Program-made: the position numbers and the translations under genes
Shown here: piece after piece, positions 18,599-27,319 of the stretch
Layout of the letters: the number at the start of each line of letters is the position of its first letter
How positions within the stretch are numbered: the stretch's first letter is position 1
Notes under the pieces: generated by a model
Told to the model about the DNA's origin: nothing
The model's database searches: none
What the model saw: only the letters and a program-made list of their open reading frames with translations
Assembly (NCBI RefSeq): GCF_020616515.1
Contig: NZ_CP085135.1
Span: forward strand, 4,856,001-4,920,000
DNA length: 64,000 nucleotides
From: Mesorhizobium sp. PAMC28654
GTDB lineage: Bacteria; Pseudomonadota; Alphaproteobacteria; Rhizobiales; Rhizobiaceae
Reading direction: 5' to 3'

Positions 18599-19405
18599 TC
18601 AGTCAGGACCTGAAATGCTTCCCCGGCCCCAGCGCGGCGCTGGCTGGGAGGCGGGCGGTTCGCTCGCTGCCGGATCGGTGGTGACGGGGGGCTGATCAGC
18701 GTTGGCAGTCGGGACGTCCTCGTCAGCGGCTGCAAAAAGCGGCACGCCGCGGCTGCGCAGGACAAGCACCAGGATGGCTCCGGCGATGATGCCGCCGATA
18801 TGGCAGGCCCAGGAAATCTGGTCCTCGCCGCCGCGGGCGAACATCACGACCTGAAACAGGACCCATAGGACGAGCGGGATGAAGGCGGGAATGCGCAGCG
18901 GAATGCGGGCAAAGGCGAGGACCCATACCTTCACTCGCGGGTAAAGGATCAGATAGGCGGTGACGACGCCGGCGATGGCGCCCGAGGCGCCGATCAGCGG
19001 CTCCTGCGAATCCCATGCCACCAGGCTCTGGAACAAGGCGCCGGCGATGGCGCATAGCAGATAGAAGATCAGATAGCGGATATGGCCCAGCGCATCCTCG
19101 ACATTGTCGCCGAACACCCACAGGAACACCATATTGCCGCCAAGGTGGAAGATATCCGCGTGCAGGAAGGCATAGGTAACGTAGCTCAACTGCTCGGGGA
19201 TCACCACGAAGCGGGGATCCAGTTCCGCCGTGTTGTGGACGACGGAGGGAATGAAGCCCAGGCCGAGCACGGCCGCGTTGGTGAAATTCTCGCCGCTGAG
19301 CGATGTGATGAGATAGACGATGGCGTTGAGCGCGATCAGGCCGATCGTCACATATTGCAGCCTGATGTGGCGAAGCCTGTTGCTGTCGTAGAGCGGGATG
19401 AACAT
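18599..19405 (-). CDS. Rhomboid-family intramembrane serine protease
   Basis: 268 residues with about six membrane helices. The catalytic serine is S141 in GASGAIAG, the partner histidine is H202 in CHIGG, and the HxxxN motif in helix 2 is H87 and N91 (FHLGGN), so the protease should be active. A disordered, proline- and alanine-rich tail of about 45 residues (from 225) is poorly conserved in such proteins. Its substrates are unknown. It lies 30 bases downstream of the corrinoid adenosyltransferase gene on the same strand. Confidence 0.92.
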   Translation of the reverse strand: MFIPLYDSNRLRHIRLQYVTIGLIALNAIVYLITSLSGENFTNAAVLGLGFIPSVVHNTAELDPRFVVIPEQLSYVTYAFLHADIFHLGGNMVFLWVFGDNVEDALGHIRYLIFYLLCAIAGALFQSLVAWDSQEPLIGASGAIAGVVTAYLILYPRVKVWVLAFARIPLRIPAFIPLVLWVLFQVVMFARGGEDQISWACHIGGIIAGAILVLVLRSRGVPLFAAADEDVPTANADQPPVTTDPAASEPPASQPAPRWGRGSISGPD

Positions 19406-19435
19406 GAGTGCCAGGACCTGTCCCGCTCGGCAAAT

Positions 19436-20017
19436 TCAGCGGTTCTTGCCGGGAACCCATAACACGTCGGCATTTCCATTGTCATTGACCGCCCGGGCCG
19501 CGACGAACAGAAAATCCGATACGCGGTTGATGTATTTCAGACCATCGCGGTTGACGTGCTCGCCCGGGTCCTGCGCCAGCGCCACCATCAGCCGTTCGGC
19601 CCGCCGCGCTACCGTGCGGGCAAGATGAAGGGCCGCCGCCGCCGGGGTGCCGCCATTCAGCACGAAGGATTTGAGCGGCTGAAGGTCCTTGTTGAGGAGG
19701 TCGATGTCCTTCTCGACCCGGTCGGTCTGCGTGGCGGTGATGCGCAAGGGCTCATATCCCAGCGGTTTGCCGTCATCGGGCACGGCAAGGTCGGCGCCGA
19801 GGTCGAAGAGATCGTTCTGGATGCGGCCGAGCATCGCGTCGATCGACGGGTCGGTCACGGCGGTATGGACCCGGGCCATGCCGATGCAGGCATTGGCTTC
19901 GTCGACCGTGCCGTAGGCATCGACGCGAAGATCGGACTTCAGCCGTCGTTCGCCGGTGCCAAGGCCGGTGGTGCCGTCATCGCCCGTGCGGGTGTAGATC
20001 TTGTTGAGCTTGACCAC
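19436..20017 (-). CDS. PduO-type cob(I)alamin adenosyltransferase
   Basis: 193 residues. KIYTRTGDDGTTGLGTG (5-21) is the ATP-binding N-terminus of PduO/MMAB enzymes, and YGTVDEANA, QNDLFDLGADLA and the C-terminal NRVSDFLFVAARAVN are the conserved helices of the trimeric fold. It makes adenosylcobalamin from cob(I)alamin and ATP. There is no cobalamin riboswitch or other B12 gene nearby, so it is probably a salvage or chaperone enzyme here. Confidence 0.95.
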   Translation of the reverse strand: MVKLNKIYTRTGDDGTTGLGTGERRLKSDLRVDAYGTVDEANACIGMARVHTAVTDPSIDAMLGRIQNDLFDLGADLAVPDDGKPLGYEPLRITATQTDRVEKDIDLLNKDLQPLKSFVLNGGTPAAAALHLARTVARRAERLMVALAQDPGEHVNRDGLKYINRVSDFLFVAARAVNDNGNADVLWVPGKNR

Positions 20018-20037
20018 GCAATGCCCCCAAACGGTGG

Positions 20038-20229
20038 TTACTTACGGGTGAAATACACCACCAGCATGATCAGCACCACCGCCAGGAACTGCAGCAGCAC
20101 ACGTGCCTGCATCAGCTTGTTCGAGGTCATGCCCGAGCCGCCACGCATCATGTTGATGAGGCCGCGGATCAAGACGATCACCACCGCGATCATCACGAGG
20201 GCTGCGAGGATTTTAAAGACGATTGCCAT
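20038..20229 (-). CDS. Small twin-transmembrane HIG1-domain-like protein
   Basis: 63 residues with two membrane helices (about 5-27 and 43-61). The loop between them contains NKLMQARVLLQFLAV, which fits the HIG1/RCF1-type motif with conserved Arg and Gln entering the second helix. Alphaproteobacterial proteins of this kind are often annotated as twin transmembrane proteins and some associate with cytochrome oxidases; function here is not known. It is 20 bases upstream of the adenosyltransferase gene. Confidence 0.75.
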   Translation of the reverse strand: MAIVFKILAALVMIAVVIVLIRGLINMMRGGSGMTSNKLMQARVLLQFLAVVLIMLVVYFTRK

Positions 20230-20253
20230 CGTGGATTTCCAATTAGATTGCGT

Positions 20254-21129
20254 TCAAGCGCGGTTGGCAAGCAGACGGTAGAGTATCGATGCGGGCAGGA
20301 TTCGTTTCAGCATGACGCCGATCCTGGCCGGCATTGTTACCACATAGTGCGGGCGTGGGCGCCGCGACAGAAGTGCATGGCGCAAGGCGGCATGAACCAC
20401 TTCCGGGCCAGGCTTGCCGCGCGACTTGCTGCCACCAGCCCGCAAGCGCTCCAGCTGTGCGGCGTAGTCGATGCGATGGACGGAATTCTCGTGGTCGATG
20501 TTCTTCACAAACCACGCGAGGCCATTGCTGGCGATCTTCGAGATCACCGGCCCCGGCTCGATCAGCGAGACATGAACGCCGCTGCTCTGGAGTTCCTGGC
20601 GCATGCAGAGCATGAGGCCCTCGAGTGCGTGTTTCGATGCGCAATAGGCGCCGCGAAACGGCACCGGTACCAGGCCAAGGATCGAGGAGCAATGGATGAC
20701 GCGGCCATGCCCCTGGCGGCGCATCAAGGGCACGACGCGGCAGGTGAGGTCATGCCAGCCGAAGACATTCGTCTCGAACTGTGCCCGCAGCGCCGCGACG
20801 GGCAGGTCCTCGACCGCGCCGGCCTGTGCGTAGGCGCCATTGTTGAACAGCGCATCGATACGTCCGCCGGTGCGCTCGACCACCGAAGCCACCAGCGCCT
20901 CGATGGAGCCGGGCTCGCCATAGTCCAGATAAAAGGCTTCGACGCCGTCGGCTTCGAGCGCGGCGATGTCCTCGGGCTTTCGCGCCGTCGCGAACACACG
21001 CCAACCTTCCGCCCGCAGCGCGCGGGCGCAATAGGCGCCTATTCCAGACGACGCGCCGGTGACGATGATTGTGCGCAACTCTTTCGCGGGTGAATTCGTG
21101 GTTTGACGAAGGGTTGCCATTTGCCGCAT
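20254..21129 (-). CDS. SDR-family oxidoreductase
   Basis: 291 residues, classical short-chain dehydrogenase fold. The cofactor motif is TGASSGIG (24-31), NNGAY replaces the usual NNAG, and the catalytic triad is Ser in HCSSILG and Tyr-Lys in YCASK. A longer C-terminal region of about 70 residues follows the fold, as in SDRs active on retinol- or lipid-like substrates. The substrate is unknown. A shorter start at the second methionine (residue 4) is also possible. It is divergent from the BrkB-family gene. Confidence 0.88.
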   Translation of the reverse strand: MRQMATLRQTTNSPAKELRTIIVTGASSGIGAYCARALRAEGWRVFATARKPEDIAALEADGVEAFYLDYGEPGSIEALVASVVERTGGRIDALFNNGAYAQAGAVEDLPVAALRAQFETNVFGWHDLTCRVVPLMRRQGHGRVIHCSSILGLVPVPFRGAYCASKHALEGLMLCMRQELQSSGVHVSLIEPGPVISKIASNGLAWFVKNIDHENSVHRIDYAAQLERLRAGGSKSRGKPGPEVVHAALRHALLSRRPRPHYVVTMPARIGVMLKRILPASILYRLLANRA

Positions 21130-21178
21130 TCACTTCCCATATTCGCGGCGTCGAGACAATCGAAGGGAGCGCGCGTTC

Positions 21179-22030
21179 TTGCTGCGGAATATTGTCGCCT
21201 TGCGCCGCGTGCTCTACGACGCGCTCGGCCATTTCAACACCGATGACGGCTGGGCGATGGCCAGCCATCTGGCGATCACCTCGCTGATGGCGCTGTTTCC
21301 GTTCCTGATCTTCGCCACGACGCTGGGGAGCTTCCTCGGTGCGCAGGCCTTTGCCGACACGGCCGTGCATCTGGTCTTCGACACCTGGCCGGATCAGATC
21401 GCCAAGCCGATCGCCCATGAGGTGCTGAACGTGCTGACGGTCAGGCGCTCCGACCTGTTGACCTACGGCGTGCTCCTTGCCGCCTACTTTGCCTCGAACG
21501 GTATCGAGGCGCTGCGCACTTCGCTCAACCGGGCCTATCGCGTGACGGAGACGCGAGGTATCATCTATCGCCGGGTGCAGAGCATTTTCTTCGTGCTGAT
21601 CGCGACCGCCGGGTTCCTGGCGATCAGCGTGCTGCTGGTCTTCGCGCCGCTGCTGGCGCGGCTGGCGGAAGCCAATTTCGAGTGGATAAAGCCCTATACG
21701 GGCACGATCACGCTGTGGCGCTATGTGATCGCATCCACCGTCATCGTCGGCGGGCTGTTTTCGGTTCACTACTGGCTGCCGGCGGGCAAGCGCCGCTTCG
21801 TCTCCCTGGTGCCCGGCATTGTCTTCACGCTGATCGCATGGCTCGTCGGCTCAACCGTCTTCGCCACCTATCTCGATCATTTCTCATCCTATGTGACGAC
21901 CTATGCCGGCCTCGCGTCGATCATGATCGCCGTCGTGTTCCTCTACATCGTCTCGGCGATCTTCATCCTTGGCGGCGAACTCAACGCCGCGATCAGCCGC
22001 TATCTTGAGGCGCGGGCGAGGGTGGGCTGA
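21179..22030 (+). CDS. YihY/BrkB-family inner membrane protein
   Basis: 283 residues with six membrane helices and the family features DDGWAMASHLAITSLMALFPF near the N-terminus, the SNGIEALRTSLNRAY loop, and the late YDxF-like YLDHFSSY. The start codon appears to be TTG at 21179 with an AAGGGAG site at 21162-21168. The molecular role of the family is not established (the old RNase BN label is obsolete). Its 3' end overlaps the end of the converging EamA gene by 31 bases. Confidence 0.9.
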   Translation: MLRNIVALRRVLYDALGHFNTDDGWAMASHLAITSLMALFPFLIFATTLGSFLGAQAFADTAVHLVFDTWPDQIAKPIAHEVLNVLTVRRSDLLTYGVLLAAYFASNGIEALRTSLNRAYRVTETRGIIYRRVQSIFFVLIATAGFLAISVLLVFAPLLARLAEANFEWIKPYTGTITLWRYVIASTVIVGGLFSVHYWLPAGKRRFVSLVPGIVFTLIAWLVGSTVFATYLDHFSSYVTTYAGLASIMIAVVFLYIVSAIFILGGELNAAISRYLEARARVG

Positions 22031-22887
22031 GCGGTCGCCAGTCCGACACCGAGCGTCGTGATGGCCATGCCAGCGATCTGGATCAGGCTAAGCTGTTCGC
22101 CAAACAGCGCCCAGGCCATTACCGCGGTGACCGCTGGAACCAGGTAGAACAGCGAGGCGACCTTCGACATCTCGCCATCGCGGATCATGATCATCAGCAG
22201 GAAGATGGCGCCGAGCGACAGCACCAGCACCAGCCAGGCCATGGCGAAGATCAATTCGCCGTTGATGACGACGGTGTGTGTTTCGAAAGCGAGCGAGGCC
22301 AGGGCCATCAGCGAGGCGCCGCCGACATATTGCCACGCGGTTGCCGCGACGAGGTCGCCGCCGGAGGCGAAGCGCTTCTGCCAGATGGTGCCGACGGCCA
22401 TGCCCAGCACCGAGACAAGCGACGCGGCGAGCGTCTCGGCGGTCACGCCGCCGCCGATCGCGCCGAGCTTCGGCCAGAGCACGATGATCACACCGACCAG
22501 ACCCGTACCGAGACCGAGCCAATGGCGCGGCAGGATGGCCTCGCCCAGGAATTTGCCGGCAAGTACCGCCGTGATCAGTGGCTGCAACCCGACGATCAGC
22601 GCCGAAAGCCCGGCCGGCATGCCCCTGTGGATGGCCCAGAACACACCGCCCAGATAGACGCCATGCATCAGGATGCCCGCCCCCGCCGCATGCATCGCCT
22701 CCTTGCGGGTGGCTCTCCTTGAGCCAAGCACGGCCGTCAAGGCCGTCAGCAGAACGGCCGCCAGGACAAAGCGCGTGGCCAGGAACGTAAAGGGCTCCGC
22801 CCACGGCATGGCATAGCGCGCGCCGATGAAGCCCGTCGCCCACAGGACGACGAAGGAAGCGGGAATGAACCGCTTTAGAGTTGGCAT
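22000..22887 (-). CDS. EamA/DMT-family transporter
   Basis: 295 residues with ten predicted membrane helices in two EamA repeats (about 5-135 and 150-285). The start at 22887 (MPTLKRFIPASF) gives a normal N-terminus; earlier in-frame starts add an unlikely soluble extension. The substrate cannot be told from sequence. The pattern of family members suggests export of amino acids or metabolites. It converges on the BrkB-family gene. Confidence 0.88.
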   Translation of the reverse strand: MPTLKRFIPASFVVLWATGFIGARYAMPWAEPFTFLATRFVLAAVLLTALTAVLGSRRATRKEAMHAAGAGILMHGVYLGGVFWAIHRGMPAGLSALIVGLQPLITAVLAGKFLGEAILPRHWLGLGTGLVGVIIVLWPKLGAIGGGVTAETLAASLVSVLGMAVGTIWQKRFASGGDLVAATAWQYVGGASLMALASLAFETHTVVINGELIFAMAWLVLVLSLGAIFLLMIMIRDGEMSKVASLFYLVPAVTAVMAWALFGEQLSLIQIAGMAITTLGVGLATAQPTLARASR

Positions 22888-23071
22888 TTTGGGGGACCGT
22901 CGCGTGTTGGGTGAAGGGTTGATTACCGTGAATGCTCTAATGCGGTTCGGCCCGACAAGCAAAACGAAACAATTGATATATAAGCTCAAGCGAATTTAAG
23001 GGGTGGCGTCAGGACAATCGATGGCTATTGATTGATCCGACATGGCGTCTCGGCTTCGAGAGGAAGCGGGC

Positions 23072-23359
23072 ATGCTGTTGCGTCTCGATACAAGCTGGCT
23101 GCTGATGACCGTTGCGAGCGTTGCGGTCTTCGGTTTCTTCTTCGGTACGGCGCTCGATGCGATCATGCAGGATGACGGCTTCGGCTCGACCGGCAACACG
23201 CTGCTGTTCACCTTCGGCTTCTTCGTGGCTGTGCTGGTCGCGAATTCCTACGGCATCGACCTGAAAGACCTCAAGTTTGCGGTCGCCTGGGGTCTGGGAG
23301 GCGCTTTTGCGTTCATCAGTGTCCTGGCGCTGATCAAGGCGGGGCTGGCCCGCTGGTAG
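23072..23359 (+). CDS. Small hypothetical membrane protein
   Basis: 95 residues, not recognised. Three hydrophobic helices (about 7-25, 42-60 and 70-90) with short charged loops; the loop between the first two contains the acidic MQDDGFGS. I start at 23072 because GAGAGGAAG lies just upstream at the right distance, while the ATG at 23042 has no good ribosome site. It stands alone between a leftward EamA gene and the leftward gluQ gene, 27 bases from the end of gluQ. Confidence 0.65.
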   Translation: MLLRLDTSWLLMTVASVAVFGFFFGTALDAIMQDDGFGSTGNTLLFTFGFFVAVLVANSYGIDLKDLKFAVAWGLGGAFAFISVLALIKAGLARW

Positions 23360-23386
23360 GCAGCGGGGTCCAGCTTTCAATATGAT

Positions 23387-24262
23387 CTAGAAGCCGACCA
23401 TCCGCCTGATTTCATCGGGTTGCACGCCGGCCTCGCGCTGGGCGGCAAGGCCGCTGTCGCCGAGGCTCTTCGAAAGCTTTCGTCCGTCCGGGCCGAGGAC
23501 AAGACGATGGTGGAAGTAGCTTGGTTGTGGAAGGCCAAGGATTTCCTGGAGCAGGCGTTGCACACCCGTTGCGGAAAACAGATCCTGTCCCCGCACCACG
23601 TGGCTGATCCCCTGCAAGGCGTCGTCGACGACAACGGCCAGATGGTAGCTGGTCGGTATCTCGCGCCGCGCCACGATCACGTCGCCCCAGTCTTGCGGGC
23701 GGGCTTCGACAAGACGCATCGCGACAAGTGTTTCATCCGCGAACTCCGTCCAGGCAAGGGGTTTGCCGGTACGCGCCATCGCCGCCTCGACGTCCAGCCG
23801 CCAGGCAAAGGGTGCATTCTCGGCGATCCGCCGCTTGCGTTCCTTCGTCGGCAGGGTTTTGTCTTGTGCCGGATAGTGCGGCACCCCGTCGGGGTCGCGC
23901 GGCCAGTGACGGCCACGCTTCTCTGTGTCGGCGATGAAGGCCCGGATGTCGCCGCGACTCATGAAGGCGGGGTAGACCAGTTCCTCCCGGATCAAGCGGT
24001 CGAGCATGGTTTGATACTCCGCGAAATGCTGGGATTGCCGGCGCACCGGCTCTTCCCAGTCCAGCCCCAGCCACTTCAAGTCACTGAGAATGGCGGCCTC
24101 GAATTCCGGCGTGCAGCGGGTCGTGTCGATATCCTCGATGCGCAGCAGGAGACGGCCACCCGTCGCCTTCGCCAGTTTCTGGTTGAGCAGTGCAGAATAG
24201 GCGTGGCCAAGGTGCAATTCGCCATTGGGGCTTGGTGCGAAGCGGAATGTCAGGAGTGTCAT
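23387..24262 (-). CDS. gluQ: Glutamyl-Q tRNA(Asp) synthetase
   Basis: 291 residues: the catalytic half of a glutamyl-tRNA synthetase without an anticodon-binding domain. The class I motifs are HLGHA (17-21) and KLSKS near residue 260. RIEDIDTTR and the QDLFSATGVQRLLQ region also fit GluQRS, which attaches glutamate to queuosine in tRNA(Asp). The zinc-binding cysteines of the E. coli enzyme are replaced (AFMSRGD segment), as in many homologues. The start at 24262 (MTLLTFRFAPSPNG) is the family start; it overlaps none of the AlkA-like coding region, which begins at 24336. Confidence 0.92.
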   Translation of the reverse strand: MTLLTFRFAPSPNGELHLGHAYSALLNQKLAKATGGRLLLRIEDIDTTRCTPEFEAAILSDLKWLGLDWEEPVRRQSQHFAEYQTMLDRLIREELVYPAFMSRGDIRAFIADTEKRGRHWPRDPDGVPHYPAQDKTLPTKERKRRIAENAPFAWRLDVEAAMARTGKPLAWTEFADETLVAMRLVEARPQDWGDVIVARREIPTSYHLAVVVDDALQGISHVVRGQDLFSATGVQRLLQEILGLPQPSYFHHRLVLGPDGRKLSKSLGDSGLAAQREAGVQPDEIRRMVGF

Positions 24263-24335
24263 CTTTCGGCGGCAATCGGATTGTGCGGGGCTTCGGCTGG
24301 TTGCTACCTTGCGCTTGATCAGGGAACAAGCAAGC

Positions 24336-24977
24336 ATGCAACGCATCGCCACGCTCGACGATATTTCGCAAGGACTCGACGCGCTTTGCGCGCTCGACCC
24401 GCGCCTCGAAAAGGTGCGTGGCATGGCTGGCGAGGTGCCGCTCAGGCTCTCCGAACCGGGGTTCCGCAGCCTTGCGTCGATTATCGTGTCGCAGCAGGTT
24501 TCCCGTGCCAGCGCCGATGCCATCTTCGGCCGGCTGATCAAGCTCGTCGATCCGCTGACGCCGCAGGCCATCCTTGCCGCGAGCGAAGACATGTTTCGCG
24601 AAGCCGGCCTGTCGCGCCCCAAACAGCGCGGCCTCATCGCCGTTGCCCAGGCCGTGGTCGACGGGCTCGACCTTCATCATCTCTGCTCCCTCGATGCCCA
24701 GGAGGCGATCACGATGATGACGGCGGTGCCGGGCATCGGCCCCTGGACGGCGGAGGTGTATCTTCTGTTTGCCGCCGGGCATCCGGATATCTTCCCGGCG
24801 CGCGACGTCGCTCTGCAGAGCGCGGTCGGGCACGCGCTCGGCATCGACCCGCGTCCACCGGAGAAAACACTGATCCAACTCGCCGAATCATGGAGCCCGT
24901 GGCGAGGTGTCGCATCGCGGCTTTTCTGGTCCTATTATCGTGAAACCAGAGGGCGGGACGCCGCGCCCCCGGCCTGA
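24336..24977 (+). CDS. AlkA-like DNA-3-methyladenine glycosylase II
   Basis: 213 residues, helix-hairpin-helix glycosylase fold. The HhH motif is VPGIGPWTAE (131-140) and the catalytic aspartate is D157 in PARDVALQ. IIVSQQVSRASADAI matches the conserved N-terminal helix. It removes alkylated bases from DNA. The N-terminal domain of E. coli AlkA is absent, as in the short bacterial form. The start at 24336 avoids overlap with gluQ and matches the family. A hairpin with T-rich 3' side follows its stop. Confidence 0.92.
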   Translation: MQRIATLDDISQGLDALCALDPRLEKVRGMAGEVPLRLSEPGFRSLASIIVSQQVSRASADAIFGRLIKLVDPLTPQAILAASEDMFREAGLSRPKQRGLIAVAQAVVDGLDLHHLCSLDAQEAITMMTAVPGIGPWTAEVYLLFAAGHPDIFPARDVALQSAVGHALGIDPRPPEKTLIQLAESWSPWRGVASRLFWSYYRETRGRDAAPPA

Positions 24978-24980
24978 ATT

Positions 24981-25016
24981 CGCCAAAAGCATAAAAATCA
25001 TGCGTTTTTGGCGTTT
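24981..25016 (+). terminator. Terminator-like hairpin after the AlkA-like gene
   Basis: CGCCAAAA plus GCAT (24981-24994) pairs with ATGC plus TTTTTGGCG (24999-25013) across a short A-rich loop, immediately after the stop codon, and three T bases follow. The A-rich left arm and T-rich right arm would allow termination in either direction. Confidence 0.55.
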
Positions 25017-25138
25017 CGGACAAGCGACAATCCGCTTCACATCCCTGTCATGTCGGGCTTACAGTATCCGCACCGTTAGGCTACCGCGCCGCGCATCCGG
25101 TCAGATGCGAAAGGATGCGGTGGCACTTTTGAATCCGC

Positions 25139-25182
25139 GCATGATCCCCCGCGAAAATCGAATTCGGTTTTCAGGGTCATGC
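25139..25182. repeat. Dispersed palindromic intergenic element, type A (shorter copy)
   Basis: GCATGATCCC (25139-25148) and GGGTCATGC (25174-25182) form the outer arms; GAAAATCG and CGGTTTTC form inner arms. It is the same type as 3137-3183 with some divergence, and here it ends just before the strong ribosome site of the HNH gene. Confidence 0.6.
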
Positions 25183-25204
25183 ACTGAACGAAGGAGGTAA
25201 ACAC

Positions 25205-25762
25205 GTGACGGTCGCCGTATCTCCGGATGGGCTTCCAGCACTGGTGCTGAATGCGGATTACCGTCCGCTCAGCTATTACCCTTTGTCGCTCTGGTCCTGG
25301 CAGGACGCCATCAAGGCGGTGTTCCTCGACCGGGTGAACATCGTCGCCGAATACGAGCACGCCGTCTCTTCGCCGACCTTCTCGATGCGGCTGCCCAGCG
25401 TCGTCAGCCTGAAGGCCTATGTGAAGCCGTCCAGGCATCCGGCCTTCACCCGCTTCAACGTCTTCCTGCGCGACCGCTTCCAGTGCCAGTATTGCGGCAC
25501 GCCCGAGGATCTGACCTTCGACCATGTCATCCCCCGCCATCGCGGCGGCGCGACGACCTGGGAGAATGTCGTCGCCGCCTGTTCCCCCTGCAATCTCAGG
25601 AAGGGCGGCATGATGCCGGCCCATGCCAAGATGTGGCCGCTGCAGACACCCTATCAGCCGACGGTGCATGACCTGCACAACAACGGCCGCCTGTTCCCGC
25701 CCAACCATCTGCATGAAAGCTGGATGGATTATCTGTACTGGGATGTCGAACTCGAACCTTGA
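25205..25762 (+). CDS. HNH endonuclease family protein
   Basis: 185 residues. The HNH domain (about 88-135) has zinc-type cysteines C94, C97, C126 and C129 around the catalytic D106-H107 (LTFDHVIPRHRGG) and the asparagine in CNLRKGG. The GTG start at 25205 has an ideal AAGGAGGTAA site at 25190-25199. This length and N-terminus (PALVLNADYRPLSYYPLSLW) are typical of a conserved alphaproteobacterial and cyanobacterial HNH family of unknown biological role; it is not linked here to restriction or intron genes. Confidence 0.9.
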   Translation: MTVAVSPDGLPALVLNADYRPLSYYPLSLWSWQDAIKAVFLDRVNIVAEYEHAVSSPTFSMRLPSVVSLKAYVKPSRHPAFTRFNVFLRDRFQCQYCGTPEDLTFDHVIPRHRGGATTWENVVAACSPCNLRKGGMMPAHAKMWPLQTPYQPTVHDLHNNGRLFPPNHLHESWMDYLYWDVELEP

Positions 25763-25899
25763 GATCATTCGAGAATTCGGGAGGCTGGCCGCCTGAAGCG
25801 ATTTTCTGCGCTTCCGGTGCTCACGGACTTAAATGTCCGCTCCGCTCCGGTTCTCGAAAATCACTTCTTCGACTCAGCCTGCCGAATTCTTGAACGATC
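25763..25899. repeat. Long imperfect inverted repeat between convergent genes
   Basis: The outer arms are about 24 bases (25763-25787 and 25875-25899) with three mismatches. A second pair inside (GAAGCGATTTTC near 25795 and its near-complement near 25855) and a central hairpin CGGAC-TTAAAT-GTCCG (25824-25839) make a long cruciform-capable structure. It fills the gap between the convergent HNH and dsbB genes and can serve both as a terminator. Confidence 0.7.
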
Positions 25900-25917
25900 T
25901 CGCGTCGGTTCCGTAGC

Positions 25918-26436
25918 TCAGTCGCGGGAAAGCGCGCCGCGGAAGGCGACGGCGGCCAGGATGAGGCTGGCGATGGCGTTCCAGCCTGCCAAGGACAGGC
26001 CGAGAATACGCAGCGCCGCCTTGTCGCAGGACGGCGGCACGAATTTGTCGAGCGCGTCGAGCACGCCCTTGCCGCCGGTGTCGACCGGACCGGCACCCGC
26101 CGTGCAGTCGGCCGGACCTTGCCACCATGCCCATTCGACGCCGGAATGGTAGACGCCGAGGTAGAGGCCATAGAGCATCAGCAGGCCGCCGATGGCGAGC
26201 AGACCGCGCGTGATCCATGCGGGTGCGTTCAACATCGATGCAATCGCCGCCAGCACCATCAACGGCACGCCGATGTAATAGGGGGTGCGCTGCTCGAGGC
26301 AAAGGTGGCAGGGGATGTAGCCGCCGAGGTGCTGAAAGCCCAGCGCCGAGCCGACCGTGGCGGCCATGGCGACCGCGAGGAACAAGGCCGTCAGCATGCG
26401 TTGGCGTCCGGTGTCGGCATTCATGGTGGCTGTCAT
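25918..26436 (-). CDS. dsbB: Disulfide bond formation protein B family
   Basis: 172 residues with four membrane helices. The quinone-side cysteine pair is C43 and C46 in PCHLCLEQR, and the second periplasmic pair is C111 and C137 (PADC and PPSC), so all four redox cysteines are present. The arginine after the first pair, R50, matches the ubiquinone-binding residue of DsbB. It reoxidises a DsbA-type thiol oxidase. A shorter start at residue 5 is possible. It is 36 bases downstream of the YqaA-like gene. Confidence 0.9.
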   Translation of the reverse strand: MTATMNADTGRQRMLTALFLAVAMAATVGSALGFQHLGGYIPCHLCLEQRTPYYIGVPLMVLAAIASMLNAPAWITRGLLAIGGLLMLYGLYLGVYHSGVEWAWWQGPADCTAGAGPVDTGGKGVLDALDKFVPPSCDKAALRILGLSLAGWNAIASLILAAVAFRGALSRD

Positions 26437-26472
26437 TCGATCTGCTCCGTCCGGCTCGGAATAGGGCTGCGT

Positions 26473-27066
26473 TCAGAGGGCGTATTTGACGAGGATATAG
26501 AGCAAAATCAGGGCGGCGGCCGCCGCCCCCGCGATAAGCCCAAGGCGCTTTTCGATGAACTCGCGGATCGGTTCGCCATAGCGGCGCAGCAGCCATGCCA
26601 GCAGCAGGAAGCGCCCGCCGCGCGCGATGATGGCCAGCACGATGAACAGCGCCAGATTGACGCCAAGCGCGCCGGACAGGATGGTCACCACCTTGATCGG
26701 GGGCAGATGGGCCGCACCCGAGGTGATCAGCATCAGGATAATGAACTCGATGCTTACGCCCGCCGAAGCCCGCAACTGCTCGAACTCGTCATACTTGCCG
26801 TAGAATTCGAGGATGGGCCTTGCCACCGCGTCATAGGCGTAATGACCGATGAACCAGCCGGCGATGCCGCCCAGCACGGAGGCGACCGTGGCGATCAGCG
26901 CATAGCGATAGGCGCGGTCCGGCCGCGATAGCGCCATCGGCAGATAGAGCACGTCGGCCGGCACCAGGAACACCGAGCTTTCAACGAAAGCGATGAAGGC
27001 CAGCCACCATTCGGCGGATTTCCGTGCCGCCAGCGACAAGGTCCAGTCGTAAAGTCCGCGAAGCAT
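26473..27066 (-). CDS. YqaA-family (VTT/DedA-like) membrane protein
   Basis: 197 residues with four or five membrane segments. FVESSVFLVPADVLYLPMAL and GGIAGWFIGHYAYDAV match the SNARE-associated (VTT) core of YqaA/DedA proteins, and GRFLLLAWLLRRYGEPI is the late amphipathic segment. Family members are lipid scramblase-like or affect membrane homeostasis; the exact role is unknown. I start at 27066 (MLRGLYDWTL), which matches YqaA starts. The longer reading frame runs into a palindromic repeat. In rhizobia it commonly precedes dsbB, as here. Confidence 0.88.
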   Translation of the reverse strand: MLRGLYDWTLSLAARKSAEWWLAFIAFVESSVFLVPADVLYLPMALSRPDRAYRYALIATVASVLGGIAGWFIGHYAYDAVARPILEFYGKYDEFEQLRASAGVSIEFIILMLITSGAAHLPPIKVVTILSGALGVNLALFIVLAIIARGGRFLLLAWLLRRYGEPIREFIEKRLGLIAGAAAAALILLYILVKYAL

Positions 27067-27077
27067 TGGCACTCCTA

Positions 27078-27125
27078 ATGCGTGTCGCCCAAAAATGCTG
27101 ATCGGTTTGGGACAAGGACGTGCAT
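27078..27125. repeat. Dispersed palindromic intergenic element, type B
   Basis: The left arm ATGCGTGTCGCCCAAA (27078-27093) is complementary, with mismatches, to TTTGGGACAAGGACGTGCAT (27106-27125). The same type with better preserved arms is at 58097-58145. It sits directly upstream of the YqaA-like gene. Confidence 0.65.
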
Positions 27126-27319
27126 GAAACAAAGACCCCAAAGCACGCCGCGTGGATATTTTCAGACGCGCCGCACTTCAATGCGACGTCTGTCTAGAAA
27201 GATTTCTCGCGCTGCACAATGGCAGTGCCGTCATGAAATCGAAAGGTGCGGTTTCGTCGCGGCCGGCGCTGTGAAAATTGGCCAGTTGACGAACAGGCCT
27301 CCAACGACCTGGGATGAGG

